The notes below the pieces were generated by a model. It saw nothing but the letters and a program-made list of their open reading frames with translations, was not told where the DNA came from and did not search any database. 64,000 nucleotides of DNA, from NCBI RefSeq assembly GCF_050571805.1, contig NZ_CP192219.1; one strand, given 5' to 3'. Below are positions 1 through 8,437 of this stretch, piece by piece. The position numbers were made by a program, and so were the translations under genes. The stretch is from Halodesulfovibrio aestuarii. GTDB taxonomy: Bacteria; Desulfobacterota; Desulfovibrionia; Desulfovibrionales; Desulfovibrionaceae. Each line of letters begins with the position of its first letter. Position 1 is the stretch's first letter.

Positions 1-2
1 AT

Positions 3-1310
3 CAGTTTGTTCCCGGTGCTCCTGCCGGTGATGAGCCGGAACCGGAAGCAAAGGGGCTATGCGACGCACTTATTCGTGACCTTGAAGATATCGACATGGA
101 CGTGCTTATAAGTGGAATTCTAGACGCTCCATATTACGGAATGACTCCCATTGAGCTTACCTTTGCGCCAGACGGCGGGCGTTTGAAATTAGTACAGGCC
201 GAGCCGAAGCCAGTTGAATGGTTTGTCTTCAATGACGAAAACAAGCTCATGTTCCGTGGTGAATATTTTTCTAACCCACAGCCTGTGCACCCATATAAGT
301 TTGTGCTGGTTCGGCATTTCCCAACGTATAAGAACCCATATGGGTTGCGCTTGCTTTCTAGGTGCCTTTGGCCAGTTGCATTTAAGCGTGGGGGCATAGA
401 GTTCTGGACTCGATTCTGTGAAAAGTTTGGGCAGCCTTGGATGCTTGGAACCGCAAAAGCTAATGCAACCCGTGCCGAGATGAACGCCATGGCGGCGGAC
501 TTAGCCTCGATGGTGCAGGACGCCGTGGCAGTAGTTCCGGGTGGCGCAAAAGTGGAGGCGTTACAGTTCTCCGGCAAAGGGGAAGCCCATAGCAGTTATG
601 TTCAGTACTGGGATAAGGCCATTAATAAGGTAATCAAAGGCCAGACACTCACCAGCGATATGGGCAGCGGGCATTCCAACGCGGCGGCGCAGACCCATTA
701 TAACGTGCTGGAAGGGTACGGCGCGGCGGATATGCAGCTTGTTGTTACGGCAATGAACAATATTGCTTGGACATATACCAAGGTGAACATGCCTCAAACC
801 GAAGGCCGAAGAAGCCGCTCAACCTTTAGCCCTGTGTTTGGCTACGTAGAGCCGAAAGATTACAAGGCACAGATTGAACTTGATAAGGGGTTAAAAGGCG
901 TCGGGGTAAAATTTAAGAAGCCTCATTTCGTTCAGACATATTCTCTTGCCGAGGATGAGTTTGAGCTGGAGGGCGAGGAGTCGAAGGACGAACCAAAGAA
1001 ACATTCGGGTAGTGAGAGTTTCGCCGCAAAGCCTGACGCGGATCAGCCAGCAGAACCAGACGCCTATCAACAACAGATTGACGCATTTTTAGAGGAAGTT
1101 TTGCCCGAAGCCGTCAGCCAAAATGAGAAATTTATGGCGGCTGTACAGCAGGCCGTTGAAAAGGCTGAGTCTTGGGAAGATATGCAGCTCTTGTTGGAGG
1201 AGTACGCTCCGCAGGGCATGACAGAAGATGAACAAACCGAGTTTATGACAAATGTCTTAAGCGGCGTAGCAATGTTCGGTCAGTACGCAGCAGGTGAAAC
1301 AAATGATTAA
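3..1310 (+). CDS. Mu-like phage portal protein (gp29/DUF935 type), 5' end outside window
   Basis: Portal protein of a Mu-like prophage: it would form the dodecameric ring at the capsid vertex through which DNA enters and leaves. The reading frame is open from base 3 with no start in the window, so the N-terminus lies upstream; the first ATG at 96 is internal. The region with WF, FNDENKL and HPYKFVLVRHF, then YGLRLLSRCLWPVAFKRGG and WTRFCEKFGQPW, is typical of Mu gp29 proteins. The C-terminal third is acidic and low in complexity (EDEFELEGEESKDEPKK), then helical. It overlaps the next gene by 8 bases, as in Mu, where gp29 and gp30 are adjacent. The family call rests on recognised sequence style and gene order. 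Confidence 0.88.
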   Translation, partial: QFVPGAPAGDEPEPEAKGLCDALIRDLEDIDMDVLISGILDAPYYGMTPIELTFAPDGGRLKLVQAEPKPVEWFVFNDENKLMFRGEYFSNPQPVHPYKFVLVRHFPTYKNPYGLRLLSRCLWPVAFKRGGIEFWTRFCEKFGQPWMLGTAKANATRAEMNAMAADLASMVQDAVAVVPGGAKVEALQFSGKGEAHSSYVQYWDKAINKVIKGQTLTSDMGSGHSNAAAQTHYNVLEGYGAADMQLVVTAMNNIAWTYTKVNMPQTEGRRSRSTFSPVFGYVEPKDYKAQIELDKGLKGVGVKFKKPHFVQTYSLAEDEFELEGEESKDEPKKHSGSESFAAKPDADQPAEPDAYQQQIDAFLEEVLPEAVSQNEKFMAAVQQAVEKAESWEDMQLLLEEYAPQGMTEDEQTEFMTNVLSGVAMFGQYAAGETND

Positions 1311-2580
1311 GCCTGTAGCGCTGCCGCCGGAAGTAGCTATTGCGTACTGGAAAGATAAGGTTCCGGTTTCTGCCAGCGAATATAAGGCGTTGAATGAGTC
1401 AGCTCGGTCTCGCGCTTTTGCTGTCAGCAGTCTTGCCCGAGTGGATCAGGTTGCCGCAATGCAGGACGCAATAGGTAGAGCCATAAAGGACGGCGAAACT
1501 TTCGAAGATTTCAAAAAGCGTATTGTTGAGATAGCTAAAAATGCCGAGCTTCGCCCGTGGCAATTAGCGAATATTTATCGCACCAATATTCAGAGTGCCT
1601 ACATGGCAGGCCGTTATACACAGATGAAGCGGACAACGAAAAGCCGCCCGTACTGGCGATATGTTGCGGTGGGTGACCAGCAGACCCGTCTTGATCATCT
1701 GGCATTACACGGAAAGGTGTATCCGCACGATCATGAATTTTGGGATTCTTTTTTCCCGCCTAACGGGTTTGGCTGCCGCTGCTCTGTGCAAAGCCTTTCT
1801 GATTTTCAGATGCGCAAGCGCGGGTTGAAGGCAGAAAAGGATATGCCGGGTATTGTTCATGCAAAACACCCTGCAACAGGAGAGCCGTTGCCGCCAGTAC
1901 GCCCAAAACCGGATGCAGGTTTTGCGGCGAATGTTGGCAAAAATTGGCATTCGGGGCTTACGCCGTCTGAGTTGCCCGATGAGACGCAGCTTGTCTCTAA
2001 AACACATGGTGCAGTTTGCCGGGCTTCCATAGCGTTTGCCGGGCATCAAAAGGGCGCAGGCTGTACGCCTCCGCTGGCGGAGCTTGAGGAGCGGCATATC
2101 CTACCCGTAACTGCCGCTGATCTGCTTCCCGAGGGGCTTTCATCTGAACAGTATGTAAAGGCTTTTCTTAGTGAATTTGGACTGCCCAGTGTAAAAGCTT
2201 CTACCTTGCACACATTACCTTCAGGGCACCCGGTAGTTATCAGCAAGAGCTTGTTTATCGATAAGAAAACTGGGCTTTGGAAGGTTAAAAAATCAGGTCG
2301 AGAACAACACCTTAGGCTTTTGGCCAGAACCATCAAGAATCCATTTGAAGTTTGGCAGGTGCCGTCTGAGTTGACAGGGAAGCCCGTACATGTACTGCGG
2401 ACGCTTCGGGTGTTCACTGGCGAAAATGGCAGGATAGGCGGCTTTGGTGTGTTTAACTTGGTCAATGGTCGCAAGTGGGTGGGAGCTACTACCTTTACGC
2501 CTAAGCTTGGTAACGAAAAAGGCATGCTCAAGTATTTGGAAAAACAGCGCCAAGGTGTTTTGTTGTACCGTGAACCTTAA
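1303..2580 (+). CDS. Phage head morphogenesis protein (Mu gp30/F-like) with C-terminal PBECR2-like nuclease domain
   Basis: Minor head protein that follows the portal in Mu-like phages. Residues about 60-200 carry the SPP1 gp7/Mu F signature: TRLDHLALHGKVYPHDHEFW, then PPNGFGCRC with paired cysteines. The last 150 residues differ: LPSGHPVVISKSLF, GLWKVKKSGREQHLRLLARTI, PFEVWQVP and a terminal LEKQRQGVLLYREP. I recognise these as the phage-encoded Barnase-EndoU-ColicinE5/D-RelE-like nuclease 2 (PBECR2) type of domain that is often appended to head proteins. I chose ATG 1303, with AGGTG just upstream, over GTG 1294. Nuclease activity is inferred from family, not shown. Confidence 0.85.
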   Translation: MIKPVALPPEVAIAYWKDKVPVSASEYKALNESARSRAFAVSSLARVDQVAAMQDAIGRAIKDGETFEDFKKRIVEIAKNAELRPWQLANIYRTNIQSAYMAGRYTQMKRTTKSRPYWRYVAVGDQQTRLDHLALHGKVYPHDHEFWDSFFPPNGFGCRCSVQSLSDFQMRKRGLKAEKDMPGIVHAKHPATGEPLPPVRPKPDAGFAANVGKNWHSGLTPSELPDETQLVSKTHGAVCRASIAFAGHQKGAGCTPPLAELEERHILPVTAADLLPEGLSSEQYVKAFLSEFGLPSVKASTLHTLPSGHPVVISKSLFIDKKTGLWKVKKSGREQHLRLLARTIKNPFEVWQVPSELTGKPVHVLRTLRVFTGENGRIGGFGVFNLVNGRKWVGATTFTPKLGNEKGMLKYLEKQRQGVLLYREP

Positions 2581-2590
2581 TCCATAAAAA

Positions 2591-2621
2591 AAGCGCGTTT
2601 GCAGCTAGTGCTAACGCGCTT
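2591..2621 (+). terminator. Hairpin after gp30, terminator-like
   Basis: A 9-bp perfect stem (AAGCGCGTT paired with AACGCGCTT) with a 13-base loop lies directly after the gp30 stop and follows a run of seven A. No T-run follows it directly, but a second weak stem (GTTACCC with GGGTAC) leads into a run of seven T near 2710-2716. The 199-base gap to the protease gene may hold a partial terminator or an RNA processing site. Confidence 0.45.
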
Positions 2622-2779
2622 GTCTTCATGCCCTGATAGCCCGGACCTCAGAGCCAGACAGCACCCTTCTTGTTACCCCCGTCCGAGCGAGGTTCAGGGT
2701 ACACCGTCTTTTTTTATCTACATTAAAGATACCCCCTCCATACACACAAGTCAACGCTCCATTTTACAAGGAGAATACC

Positions 2780-3652
2780 ATGAAAACATGGGACAAAATT
2801 GCACGTACAGGCACGTTTACCGCTATGTCAGGCAAGCAGGTAACTATCACCGAATCAAAGCTTGATGAGCTGGTGAATTCTTTTGCCCCGGACAAGTACA
2901 CACCGCCGATCGTTAAGGGGCATCCCAAAGTGGAAGACCCCGCTTTTGGGCACGTCGTAGCACTCAAAAGGGACGGTGAAATTTTATTTGCACAATACGC
3001 ACAGATTCCGGACGACCTGCGAAAAGAAGTAGATAGTGGTCGTTACTTGAGTAAGAGCATTTCTGTTTTTCCTCCTAAAGAGGGAGAGCCTTGGAAGCTT
3101 AAGCACGTCGGCCTGCTTGGGGCAGCGCCCCCGGCAATAGATGGCCTTGGTGGCATTCAGCTTTCAGAAGGTGAAGACGGGGCGCTCATGTTTGCAAATT
3201 TTCAAACTGAGGAACAGGCAACTATGGACGTAAAAGATAAAGAAATTGCTGACCTGAAAGCAAAGCTCAAAACGGAACAGGACGCAAAAACGGCGGCTGA
3301 ATCCGCACGGGAAAAGGAAAGTAAAGCTCGTGAGGAGGCAGAAGGGAAGCTTGCAAAGACTGCTGAAGAACAGGCTACTGCATCCCGTACCGCCAAAGTT
3401 GAAAAGTTGATCACCGAAGGCAAAGTGCTGCCCGCAGAAAAAGAGCAGGTAGCTGAGTTCGCCAAGGCTTTGGAAGGCGGTGAGGAAATCAGTTTTAGCG
3501 CAGGCGAAGGTAAAAAGCCGTTGGCTGATCATTTCTGGTCATGGATTGAAGGCCGCAAAGAGCACGGCTTGTTTGAGTTCTCTGCAGCAGACACAAACCC
3601 ACAACAGGGTGGCGAAACCGTAGACCTAAGTGGTCTTGCCGGAAAGTTTTAG
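2780..3652 (+). CDS. Mu-like phage protease/scaffold protein (gp32, I-like)
   Basis: Prohead protease fused to scaffold, 290 residues. The N-terminal ~140 residues (GTFTAMSGKQVTITESKLDEL, PPIVKGHPKVEDPAFGHV, RYLSKSISVFP, HVGLLGAAPPAI) match the Mu I-type peptidase. The segment from about 148 to 210 is a charged coiled coil rich in K, E and A, as expected of scaffold. GGAG stands 8 bases before the ATG. It sits between gp30 and the capsid genes, as in Mu. In that family the full product matures the prohead while a shorter in-frame product acts as scaffold. Confidence 0.88.
   Translation: MKTWDKIARTGTFTAMSGKQVTITESKLDELVNSFAPDKYTPPIVKGHPKVEDPAFGHVVALKRDGEILFAQYAQIPDDLRKEVDSGRYLSKSISVFPPKEGEPWKLKHVGLLGAAPPAIDGLGGIQLSEGEDGALMFANFQTEEQATMDVKDKEIADLKAKLKTEQDAKTAAESAREKESKAREEAEGKLAKTAEEQATASRTAKVEKLITEGKVLPAEKEQVAEFAKALEGGEEISFSAGEGKKPLADHFWSWIEGRKEHGLFEFSAADTNPQQGGETVDLSGLAGKF
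3224..3652 (+). CDS. Possible internal start giving scaffold-only product (Mu Z-like)
   Basis: An in-frame ATG at codon 149 of the protease gene begins exactly at the coiled-coil part (MDVKDKEIADLKAKLK). GAGG lies 11 bases upstream, a usable though long spacing. In Mu, gene Z is such a nested start inside gene I and makes the scaffold. Existence here is inferred from position and analogy. Confidence 0.45.
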   Translation: MDVKDKEIADLKAKLKTEQDAKTAAESAREKESKAREEAEGKLAKTAEEQATASRTAKVEKLITEGKVLPAEKEQVAEFAKALEGGEEISFSAGEGKKPLADHFWSWIEGRKEHGLFEFSAADTNPQQGGETVDLSGLAGKF

Positions 3653-3661
3653 GAGGCTGTT

Positions 3662-4006
3662 ATGGGAGACCATAATGCATCAGTACAGCATTCGTACACT
3701 GTAGAAACTGTAATTACTGGTAGTGGTCCGCATATTGTGCGCACGTATCCGAAAAAAGCAGGGGTTGAAATTCCCCATGGCTGTGTTGCCGCAATGGATA
3801 CGGGCGAAGCCGTAGGTTTTGACCCTGCGGGCACTTTGACCGTGGTGAAGGGGGTGTCAACTAAGGACGCCGCCGCGGAAGATCCCAGCGTGACACTATG
3901 CGTTTTCGGTGGTGTTCGCCGAGATTTGGTAACTGTCACAGGCGGCGCAAAACCTGATGATGCGGTCTTTGAAAAACTCGAAGAGCGTCACATCTACGCA
4001 ATGTAA
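3662..4006 (+). CDS. Putative phage head decoration protein
   Basis: A 114-residue protein rich in beta-forming and small residues with a central PHGCVAAMDTGEAVGFDPAG segment, a pattern I associate with small capsid decoration proteins. It lies 9 bases after the protease gene, with AGGAGG before the ATG, and 11 bases before the major capsid gene. That is where Mu-like and lambda-like phages place a decoration or stabilising protein. The functional call is from context; no catalytic motif is visible. Confidence 0.6.
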   Translation: MGDHNASVQHSYTVETVITGSGPHIVRTYPKKAGVEIPHGCVAAMDTGEAVGFDPAGTLTVVKGVSTKDAAAEDPSVTLCVFGGVRRDLVTVTGGAKPDDAVFEKLEERHIYAM

Positions 4007-4017
4007 AGCGAGGCATC

Positions 4018-5007
4018 ATGTTTGATTTGAAACCATATTTCACAGCGGCGAAGATCGCCAAGCGATTCCAGAACGCGCCTGTCATCAAAGACGTGGTCAT
4101 GGATACGCTTTTTCCTCCGGCAGTTCGTCAAACTGTCGAATCTCCGGTTATCCCGGTGTCAGATATTAAGCAGATAGTAGGTGCGGTTCCTGTTGTGCAT
4201 CGCGGCGCGGCCTCTATTCCGTTGCGTGCTGACAATACGATGAACACCTACGTTGAGCCGCTCCCGGTACGTATTCATGACGATATTGACGCGGTTACTC
4301 TAAACAACCTGAAAATGGCTACTTCTACCACATTGGAACAGTGGGCAAACCGTAAGCAGCTTGCATTACGACAGACCGCAAGGCTTACAGCCGCTGTCCT
4401 TTGCTCCCAAGCTGTATTTAACGGCAAAATCAGCTACCCGCTTCTTGAATCCAACAATAGCTACGCGACGTATACAGTGACATACGGGGATGTGCTGGAG
4501 CATTCGGTTGCCACTGTTGATAAGTGGGATGATGCCAACGCAAGCTTAATGGGCGTTTATAAAACGCTCGAAGCCATAAGCACTAAGCTTGATGACGCTG
4601 GCCACGGTGGTGAAAAGGTTACCTTCGCTGGCTCAATTGCCTATGCAACATTACTCGTTCTCATTGACGCCACTGACAAGCCGAAGATTCCGGTCAGGAT
4701 TATGGATGACGGGACTATTAATATCGGTGGGCACAAAATCAAGAAGATGGCGGAAACTTATCCAGACCCAGAGAACAAGACCGTAAAGCCTAAGCTTCCA
4801 CCAAAAGAAATCCGTATGGTGGCAACAGGTAATACCGCGTTGTTCTATGGTCCGATTGATGATTTGGACGCCAACCTTCAAGCCATGCCGATGTTCATTA
4901 AGCCACACAAGGTGGCAGACCCAAGCAAATACACTCTTATCGGCGAATCTAAACCCCTTCCTGCCGTCGCTCCTGAAGCTACCTGTAAAGCAACAGTTCT
5001 GAAGTAA
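4018..5007 (+). CDS. Phage major capsid protein (gpE-like)
   Basis: Main shell protein, 329 residues. The N-terminal stretch with FPPAVRQTVESPVIPVSD, then the ADNTMNTYVEPLPVRIHDDIDAV region, and the C-terminal NTALFYGPIDDLDANLQAMPMFIKPHK are typical of the lambda gpE-type capsid family (Phage_cap_E) rather than of Mu T itself. It fills the Mu gp34 slot after the protease and decoration genes. A large extended hairpin (5009-5058) follows the stop codon. No frameshift or truncation is visible. Confidence 0.85.
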   Translation: MFDLKPYFTAAKIAKRFQNAPVIKDVVMDTLFPPAVRQTVESPVIPVSDIKQIVGAVPVVHRGAASIPLRADNTMNTYVEPLPVRIHDDIDAVTLNNLKMATSTTLEQWANRKQLALRQTARLTAAVLCSQAVFNGKISYPLLESNNSYATYTVTYGDVLEHSVATVDKWDDANASLMGVYKTLEAISTKLDDAGHGGEKVTFAGSIAYATLLVLIDATDKPKIPVRIMDDGTINIGGHKIKKMAETYPDPENKTVKPKLPPKEIRMVATGNTALFYGPIDDLDANLQAMPMFIKPHKVADPSKYTLIGESKPLPAVAPEATCKATVLK

Positions 5008-5008
5008 A

Positions 5009-5058
5009 GCCCATATCGCTTTTCGGCAGGCAAAACTACGCCTGCCGAAGCGTTGGGC
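5009..5058 (+). terminator. Extended hairpin after major capsid gene
   Basis: A 10-bp perfect inner stem (TTCGGCAGGC with GCCTGCCGAA, loop AAAACTAC) is extended by CGC/GCG and GCCCA/TGGGC outer pairs. No T-run follows, so it is more likely an mRNA-stabilising or attenuating element behind the most expressed gene than a full terminator. A palindromic ACTAGTT repeat lies at about 5076-5092. Confidence 0.5.
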
Positions 5059-5111
5059 GCGGCAGTGTATAAACACTAGTTTAAAACTAGTTCAAAACGC
5101 GAGTAACCGTG

Positions 5112-5534
5112 ATGTCATACTGCGAATTAGTGGACTTATACGACGTTATCCCGAAGGGCTACCTTGATGCGGCAGACAAAGTTACGCCGGGAATCGTTGG
5201 ACGAAAGATTGAAAGCGTGAGCCGTGTAATTGATGACGGGCTACGTCAGCACCATGAGCTACCGCTCCAAGAAGTGCCAGAAACTATTAAGCAGATGGCG
5301 GTTGTCATGGCGGCGTATGAGGCTGTTGGCGGTATCACCGCAGTCAAAAAAGAGGGCGGAAACGACAACAAGCTTCTTGTGTTGCAAGACCTCTACAAGC
5401 AGGCACGGATAGACTTGGCAGCAATTCGATCAGGAAAATTGAAGTTGTCACAGCCTAGTGAGGCCGTGGTGGAAAGTTCCACTGGAATGGCGGTTGTAAG
5501 CCGTAAAAGCCGTTTTGATTTTACGGGTTGGTAA
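5112..5534 (+). CDS. Mu gp36-like protein (DUF1320), head-tail connector
   Basis: A 140-residue helical protein with the DUF1320 pattern: YCELVDLYDVIPKGYL, KIESVSRVIDDGLRQ and a C-terminal YKQARIDLAAIRSGKL segment. In Mu-like phages gp36 follows the capsid gene and is thought to be an adaptor at the head-tail junction. ATG 5112 is preferred to the GTG three bases earlier. It ends 2 bases before the next start. Exact role is inferred from position. Confidence 0.8.
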   Translation: MSYCELVDLYDVIPKGYLDAADKVTPGIVGRKIESVSRVIDDGLRQHHELPLQEVPETIKQMAVVMAAYEAVGGITAVKKEGGNDNKLLVLQDLYKQARIDLAAIRSGKLKLSQPSEAVVESSTGMAVVSRKSRFDFTGW

Positions 5535-5536
5535 GT

Positions 5537-6031
5537 ATGGCTGGTGCCTCTTTCAAAATGGACATGGGCAAGGTGCTGGACTGGGCCGACAGAGGAATAA
5601 CTGGAGAGCAGCAGCAAAGGCAGCTTGCAATGGATATAGGCGAAATGCTGGTCAGCAATACGCAGCAGCGTTTTGAAGATCAGCAGGCACCGGACGGTTC
5701 GAGTTGGGAGCCTTCCATGCGCGCCAAAGAGATGGGCGGTGTAACACTCACTAAAACGAGTGAGCTGAAGAACTCCATAGGCTACGTGGCAAGTTCAAAG
5801 GGCATCAGTGTCGGCTCAAATAAAGTGTATGCCGCAATTCACCAGTTAGGCGGGGAAATCAAAGGCAAAAAGGGAAAGCTTAAGCTCAAGCTACCTAACG
5901 GCCAGTTTGTACAGGTGGACAAGGTGACAATGCCAAAGCGCGAGTTTTTAGGGATCAGCGACGAGGACAAAGAAGAGGCAGCGCACTTGATTAAAGAATA
6001 CATGCTGACCGCTGTGGGACAATCAAAATGA
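5537..6031 (+). CDS. Phage virion morphogenesis protein (Mu G/gp31-like)
   Basis: A 164-residue protein of the virion morphogenesis/tail completion family. It has an N-terminal helix, then TQQRFEDQQAPDGSSWEPS and LTKTSELKNSIGYVASSKGISVGSNKVYAAIHQLGGEIKG, and a lysine-rich loop ending PKREFLGIS, all hallmarks of the Mu G family. In Mu the gene is between gp30 and the protease; here it lies after gp36, an order seen in other Mu-like phages. It overlaps the next gene by 4 bases (ATGA), so the two are translationally coupled. Confidence 0.85.
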   Translation: MAGASFKMDMGKVLDWADRGITGEQQQRQLAMDIGEMLVSNTQQRFEDQQAPDGSSWEPSMRAKEMGGVTLTKTSELKNSIGYVASSKGISVGSNKVYAAIHQLGGEIKGKKGKLKLKLPNGQFVQVDKVTMPKREFLGISDEDKEEAAHLIKEYMLTAVGQSK

Positions 6032-6540
6032 GAAATTTCTACCAGTCACAGATAGAGCAAGCCGCCTCTGTAGCGGGACTTTCAACGGTTCTTATTAACC
6101 CGGAAGACCCTTCCGACTTGGCGCTCCCTTTACCTCGTATCGATGTTACCTGGTTAAAAGAAAAGCATACCCGCATAGGCAAGAAGATAGCTGTAAGCGG
6201 TGATGAGAAAAATCGAAAGGTTAAGGCCGCTATCTATCGTGCGGAGCAGGCCGCAACGGTTTCTATCATGACCGATGATAAGGATTCACTGGATGAAATG
6301 GGTAAGCAATTTCTATTAGCCCTTCCTAAAGCCTGCCCTGATCAGCAAGGCAACGTCGTCACCTGCAAGGTGGATCAGGCTGAATGGGGCGGGTTTAGTT
6401 CCGAAATGGTGGAAGTTTTGAAAACTTGGTCAAAGGCATACCACATAACTTTTACAAGCCTCCTTACCAAAGAGGTAGCACACCCTTGGATGAAGGATGT
6501 GGCACCAAATGTAAGCAGACAGGAGAACAATCGTGGTTAA
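6028..6540 (+). CDS. Mu gp37-position tail protein (putative tail terminator)
   Basis: A 170-residue protein that overlaps the G-like gene by 4 bases and the following small gene by 8. The segments LALPLPRIDVTWL, AIYRAEQAATVSIMTDD and TWSKAYHITFTSLLTKE suggest an alpha/beta tail-terminator-like protein. Its place between the G-like gene and the sheath matches Mu gp37. I identify it by order and general sequence character, not by a decisive motif. Confidence 0.6.
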   Translation: MRNFYQSQIEQAASVAGLSTVLINPEDPSDLALPLPRIDVTWLKEKHTRIGKKIAVSGDEKNRKVKAAIYRAEQAATVSIMTDDKDSLDEMGKQFLLALPKACPDQQGNVVTCKVDQAEWGGFSSEMVEVLKTWSKAYHITFTSLLTKEVAHPWMKDVAPNVSRQENNRG

Positions 6541-6730
6541 GAAAAAAACAGAGAACGCGCCACAGGTTGCAGTACACGAGCTTGCCGCAACCCAAAAACT
6601 GGAAGCATGGGAGCTTGCGGGCTTGGTACGTTCTGAAGGCTGGACAGAAGACAAGGCCGTTACAGAGGCCGAGTTTAGCGCAGCCTACGCACGCTTTCAG
6701 AACAGAGCGCTCGGCCTTGGAGGTCAATAA
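6533..6730 (+). CDS. Small Mu gp38-like protein
   Basis: A 65-residue protein starting with GTG at 6533, supported by AGGAG eight bases upstream. Its N-terminus is basic and its C-terminal part helical (EDKAVTEAEFSAAYARFQNRALG). A small gene directly before the sheath is standard in Mu-like phages (gp38). It shares one base with the sheath start (TAATG), so translation is coupled. Function is unknown in the family. Confidence 0.6.
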   Translation: MVKKKTENAPQVAVHELAATQKLEAWELAGLVRSEGWTEDKAVTEAEFSAAYARFQNRALGLGGQ

Positions 6731-8430
6731 TGGGACGTAAAGACGTATTTGAACACATTATTGACGGTGTCAGTGGCATTGCCCCGGGTGATGTTTCAGG
6801 CAAAGCACTTGTTGTTGGTGTGTGTAGCAAGGGAGAAGTGGGAAAAACTTATTACCTTGGGAAGCGCAGCGACCTTGCAAAATTGCTTGGTACAGGTCCC
6901 CTTGTTGACCGCTTGCAAGATATTTTTGCTGCGGCAGGGCAGGACGCTACGGTGCTTGCCGTGCCTGTTGCGGGTAATCCTTCCGGTACGATCACTCAGG
7001 TAAAGCATATTGGTACAGGCGTTAGTGCTTCTGTTTCCGGCATTCCAGCCGCCAATGCTGACGTTGTGGTCGAGATCGTTAACGGTGGTGCGCTGGGAAC
7101 AGCTACAGCAAAGATTAGTACAGATAACGGAGCTATCTTTAGTTCTGCATCTGCGGTCGCAGCTAACGGGCAAGTGACGATCGGAGGTTCAGGCACAACA
7201 CTGGTGTTTGAAGGGGGTGATCTCGTTGCGGGCGATACGTATACCTACACTGTTCGTGGTGCCATTGGAACGGTTGAGCAAGTTGGCAGCGGCGCAAAAG
7301 TTACGGTTGAGGGTACCGTTGTCGTAGGAGCGCAGCTCGTGCTGCAAGTCGTTAAATCCGGCGGTCGTAATGTTGGCCAGTATCAACTTAGCGTTGACGG
7401 TGGCGATAACTTTAGCGGCTATCGCACTATCCCTGTTGATGGTCGCATCGTTGCGGCAGATACAGGTGTGACCATTGTTTGCCCAAGCTCAGGGGACGAA
7501 GAATTTAAAGCAGGCACTACTTATTCCTGCAACTTGCTTGCACCAGTTCCGACCGTGCCAGCCGTTATCGCAGCTCTTAAGAAGCCGCTTGAGGTTGTAG
7601 ACCCTGAGTTTGTGTATGTCGTTGGTGGCTCTGACTCTGTGGCGTGGGCATCCCTTGGCGCTCTGGCCGATGACCTGTGGAATAAGCACCGTCCGACGTA
7701 TTTTGTTTGTGAGTCCCGCCTGCCCGCAGCAGGGGAAGACTTAAACGACTGGGTAACGGCACTCAAAGAAGAGCGAGCAACCTTTGCTCATCGTTTTGTG
7801 AGCGTGTGTTGTGCTTATGGGGAAATTGCCGATCGAACAGGCCAACGTAAAGTACGTAACGCAGGCGGCCTTCTTACAGGCCGTATTTTGAGTATTCCAG
7901 TACAGCGCGATATCGGGCGTGTGCGTGATCAGGCCATTACAGGAATTACTGTTCCAGATGAATATACAGATTCCATGCAGCTTGTCTTGGAAGACGCCGG
8001 GTATATTACCCTGACCCGCTATGCTGGCCTTCGTGGAACCTACTGGGGTACTGCCCGCACTATGGCGGATACTACAAGCGACTATCAGCGACTGGAAGTT
8101 ATCCGCACCACATTCAAGGCAATTCGCCTGATGCGCCTGCAGGCACTTAAAGCTCTGAAGGACGAGCTTGGTGACCCAGTGCAGGGTGCCGATGCAAGCG
8201 GCCTTGCGTATCTGCGATCAAATCTTGAAAACGCGCTGGATACAATGGTTAAGGCCAAACCGAAAGAGCTTGCTGGCTACGCCATAGAAATTCCGCCTGG
8301 TCAGGATTTCGTAAACAACGGTGTCGCTGTTGAAACCAAGCTCATTGGCATCCCAATTATCGACACTATCAACTTGTACTCCTCATATATTTATGCGGGT
8401 AGCAAGTTTGACCCACGCTTACAAGGGTAG
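6730..8430 (+). CDS. Phage tail sheath protein (Mu L-like, DUF2586)
   Basis: Contractile sheath subunit, 566 residues. The N-terminal GKALVVGVCSKGEVGKTYYLGKRSDLAKLLGTGPL and the C-terminal half (PTYFVCESRLP, RTGQRKVRNAGGLLTGRILSIPV, GITVPDEYT, YAGLRGTYWGTARTM) are typical of DUF2586 sheaths. Between about residues 95 and 275 lie two tandem ~80-residue beta-rich modules that share a pattern: GSG/GTG start, a VVxEIVNGG or LVLQVVKSGG core, a 'SxDNG/SVDGGDNF' turn, and a closing 'AGDTYTYTV/AGTTYSCNL'. These probably form a surface domain made by duplication. The tube gene follows 7 bases later. Confidence 0.88.
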   Translation: MGRKDVFEHIIDGVSGIAPGDVSGKALVVGVCSKGEVGKTYYLGKRSDLAKLLGTGPLVDRLQDIFAAAGQDATVLAVPVAGNPSGTITQVKHIGTGVSASVSGIPAANADVVVEIVNGGALGTATAKISTDNGAIFSSASAVAANGQVTIGGSGTTLVFEGGDLVAGDTYTYTVRGAIGTVEQVGSGAKVTVEGTVVVGAQLVLQVVKSGGRNVGQYQLSVDGGDNFSGYRTIPVDGRIVAADTGVTIVCPSSGDEEFKAGTTYSCNLLAPVPTVPAVIAALKKPLEVVDPEFVYVVGGSDSVAWASLGALADDLWNKHRPTYFVCESRLPAAGEDLNDWVTALKEERATFAHRFVSVCCAYGEIADRTGQRKVRNAGGLLTGRILSIPVQRDIGRVRDQAITGITVPDEYTDSMQLVLEDAGYITLTRYAGLRGTYWGTARTMADTTSDYQRLEVIRTTFKAIRLMRLQALKALKDELGDPVQGADASGLAYLRSNLENALDTMVKAKPKELAGYAIEIPPGQDFVNNGVAVETKLIGIPIIDTINLYSSYIYAGSKFDPRLQG

Positions 8431-8437
8431 GTGATAT

